Assembly (NCBI GenBank): GCA_000320545.1 | Contig: ADNK01001276.1 | Span: 46,001 to 110,000, forward strand | Origin: Bigelowiella natans CCMP2755 | Lineage: Eukaryota > Cercozoa > Chlorarachniophyceae | DNA length: 64,000 nt | Direction of reading: 5' to 3' | Shown here: in pieces, positions 63,949 through 64,000 of the stretch | Position numbering within the stretch: position 1 is the stretch's first letter | How the letters are laid out: the number at the start of each line of letters is the position of its first letter | The notes under the pieces: generated by a model | What the model saw: only the letters and a program-made list of their open reading frames with translations | Told to the model about the DNA's origin: nothing | Database searches by the model: none | Made by a program: the position numbers and the translations under genes

Positions 63949-64000
63949 TATATATGAAGCTAAATTCACACAATCATGATAACTAAAGAGTGTAATAAGT
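63900..64000. other. Right edge, non-coding
   Basis: A TA microsatellite (about 63900-63955) follows the stop codon of the last gene. Nothing else is seen. Confidence 0.6.

Noticed and set aside
1-64000. Search for CRISPR arrays, rRNA, tRNA, transposase or integrase genes
   Set aside because: Tandem repeats present are simple microsatellites, and no RNA gene or mobile-element protein could be recognised by eye.

Overview
The window is nuclear DNA of an intron-dense unicellular eukaryote. The genes are single-copy eukaryotic families (Nar1, a DEAD-box helicase, a TMEM245-like protein, an OTU protease, a folate-biopterin-type transporter, a hotdog thioesterase, a serine racemase, a sulfotransferase). 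Almost all are cut by short GT-AG introns whose phases I could match by hand. Microsatellites (TA, GT, GA, GAT, AGT, CTT) fill many introns. This is compatible with an algal or heterotrophic protist; I cannot fix the lineage from sequence alone. I see no bacterial operons, CRISPR arrays, rRNA, tRNA or recognisable transposase.

Layout, left to right: Nar1/CIAO3 C-terminus (+, cut by the left edge); a small single-pass membrane protein (-); a large WD40 protein (-); an organellar-looking DEAD-box helicase (+); a PH/GYF_2 scaffold-like protein (-); an OTU cysteine protease with low-complexity and ubiquitin-like parts (+); a TMEM245/AI-2E-exporter-like membrane protein (-); a protein with a tandemly duplicated ~80-residue domain (+); a secreted or membrane small protein (-); a BT1-type transporter (+); a THEM4-like thioesterase (-); a polytopic membrane protein (+); a serine racemase (-); a protein with three cyclic-nucleotide-binding-like folds (+); a sulfotransferase (-); and an unrecognised ~767-residue protein (+).

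Orientation is nearly perfectly alternating. Genes sit in divergent pairs with short shared upstream regions (the shortest about 150 bp), and neighbouring pairs converge. The convergent 3'-3' spacers share an unusual vocabulary (TGCATGC, AGCTAGCT, short palindromes), and at least two of them share a collinear diverged repeat. I see no pathway linking the genes; the arrangement, not shared function, is the main regional signal.

Exon boundaries were derived by eye from splice dinucleotides, phase and protein continuity. They are firm for Nar1, WD40, PH/GYF_2, OTU, the tandem-domain protein, the small membrane protein, thioesterase, serine racemase, sulfotransferase and most of the last gene. 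They are incomplete in the helicase (two places), the TMEM245-like gene (one junction), the polytopic membrane protein and the cyclic-nucleotide-binding-like protein.
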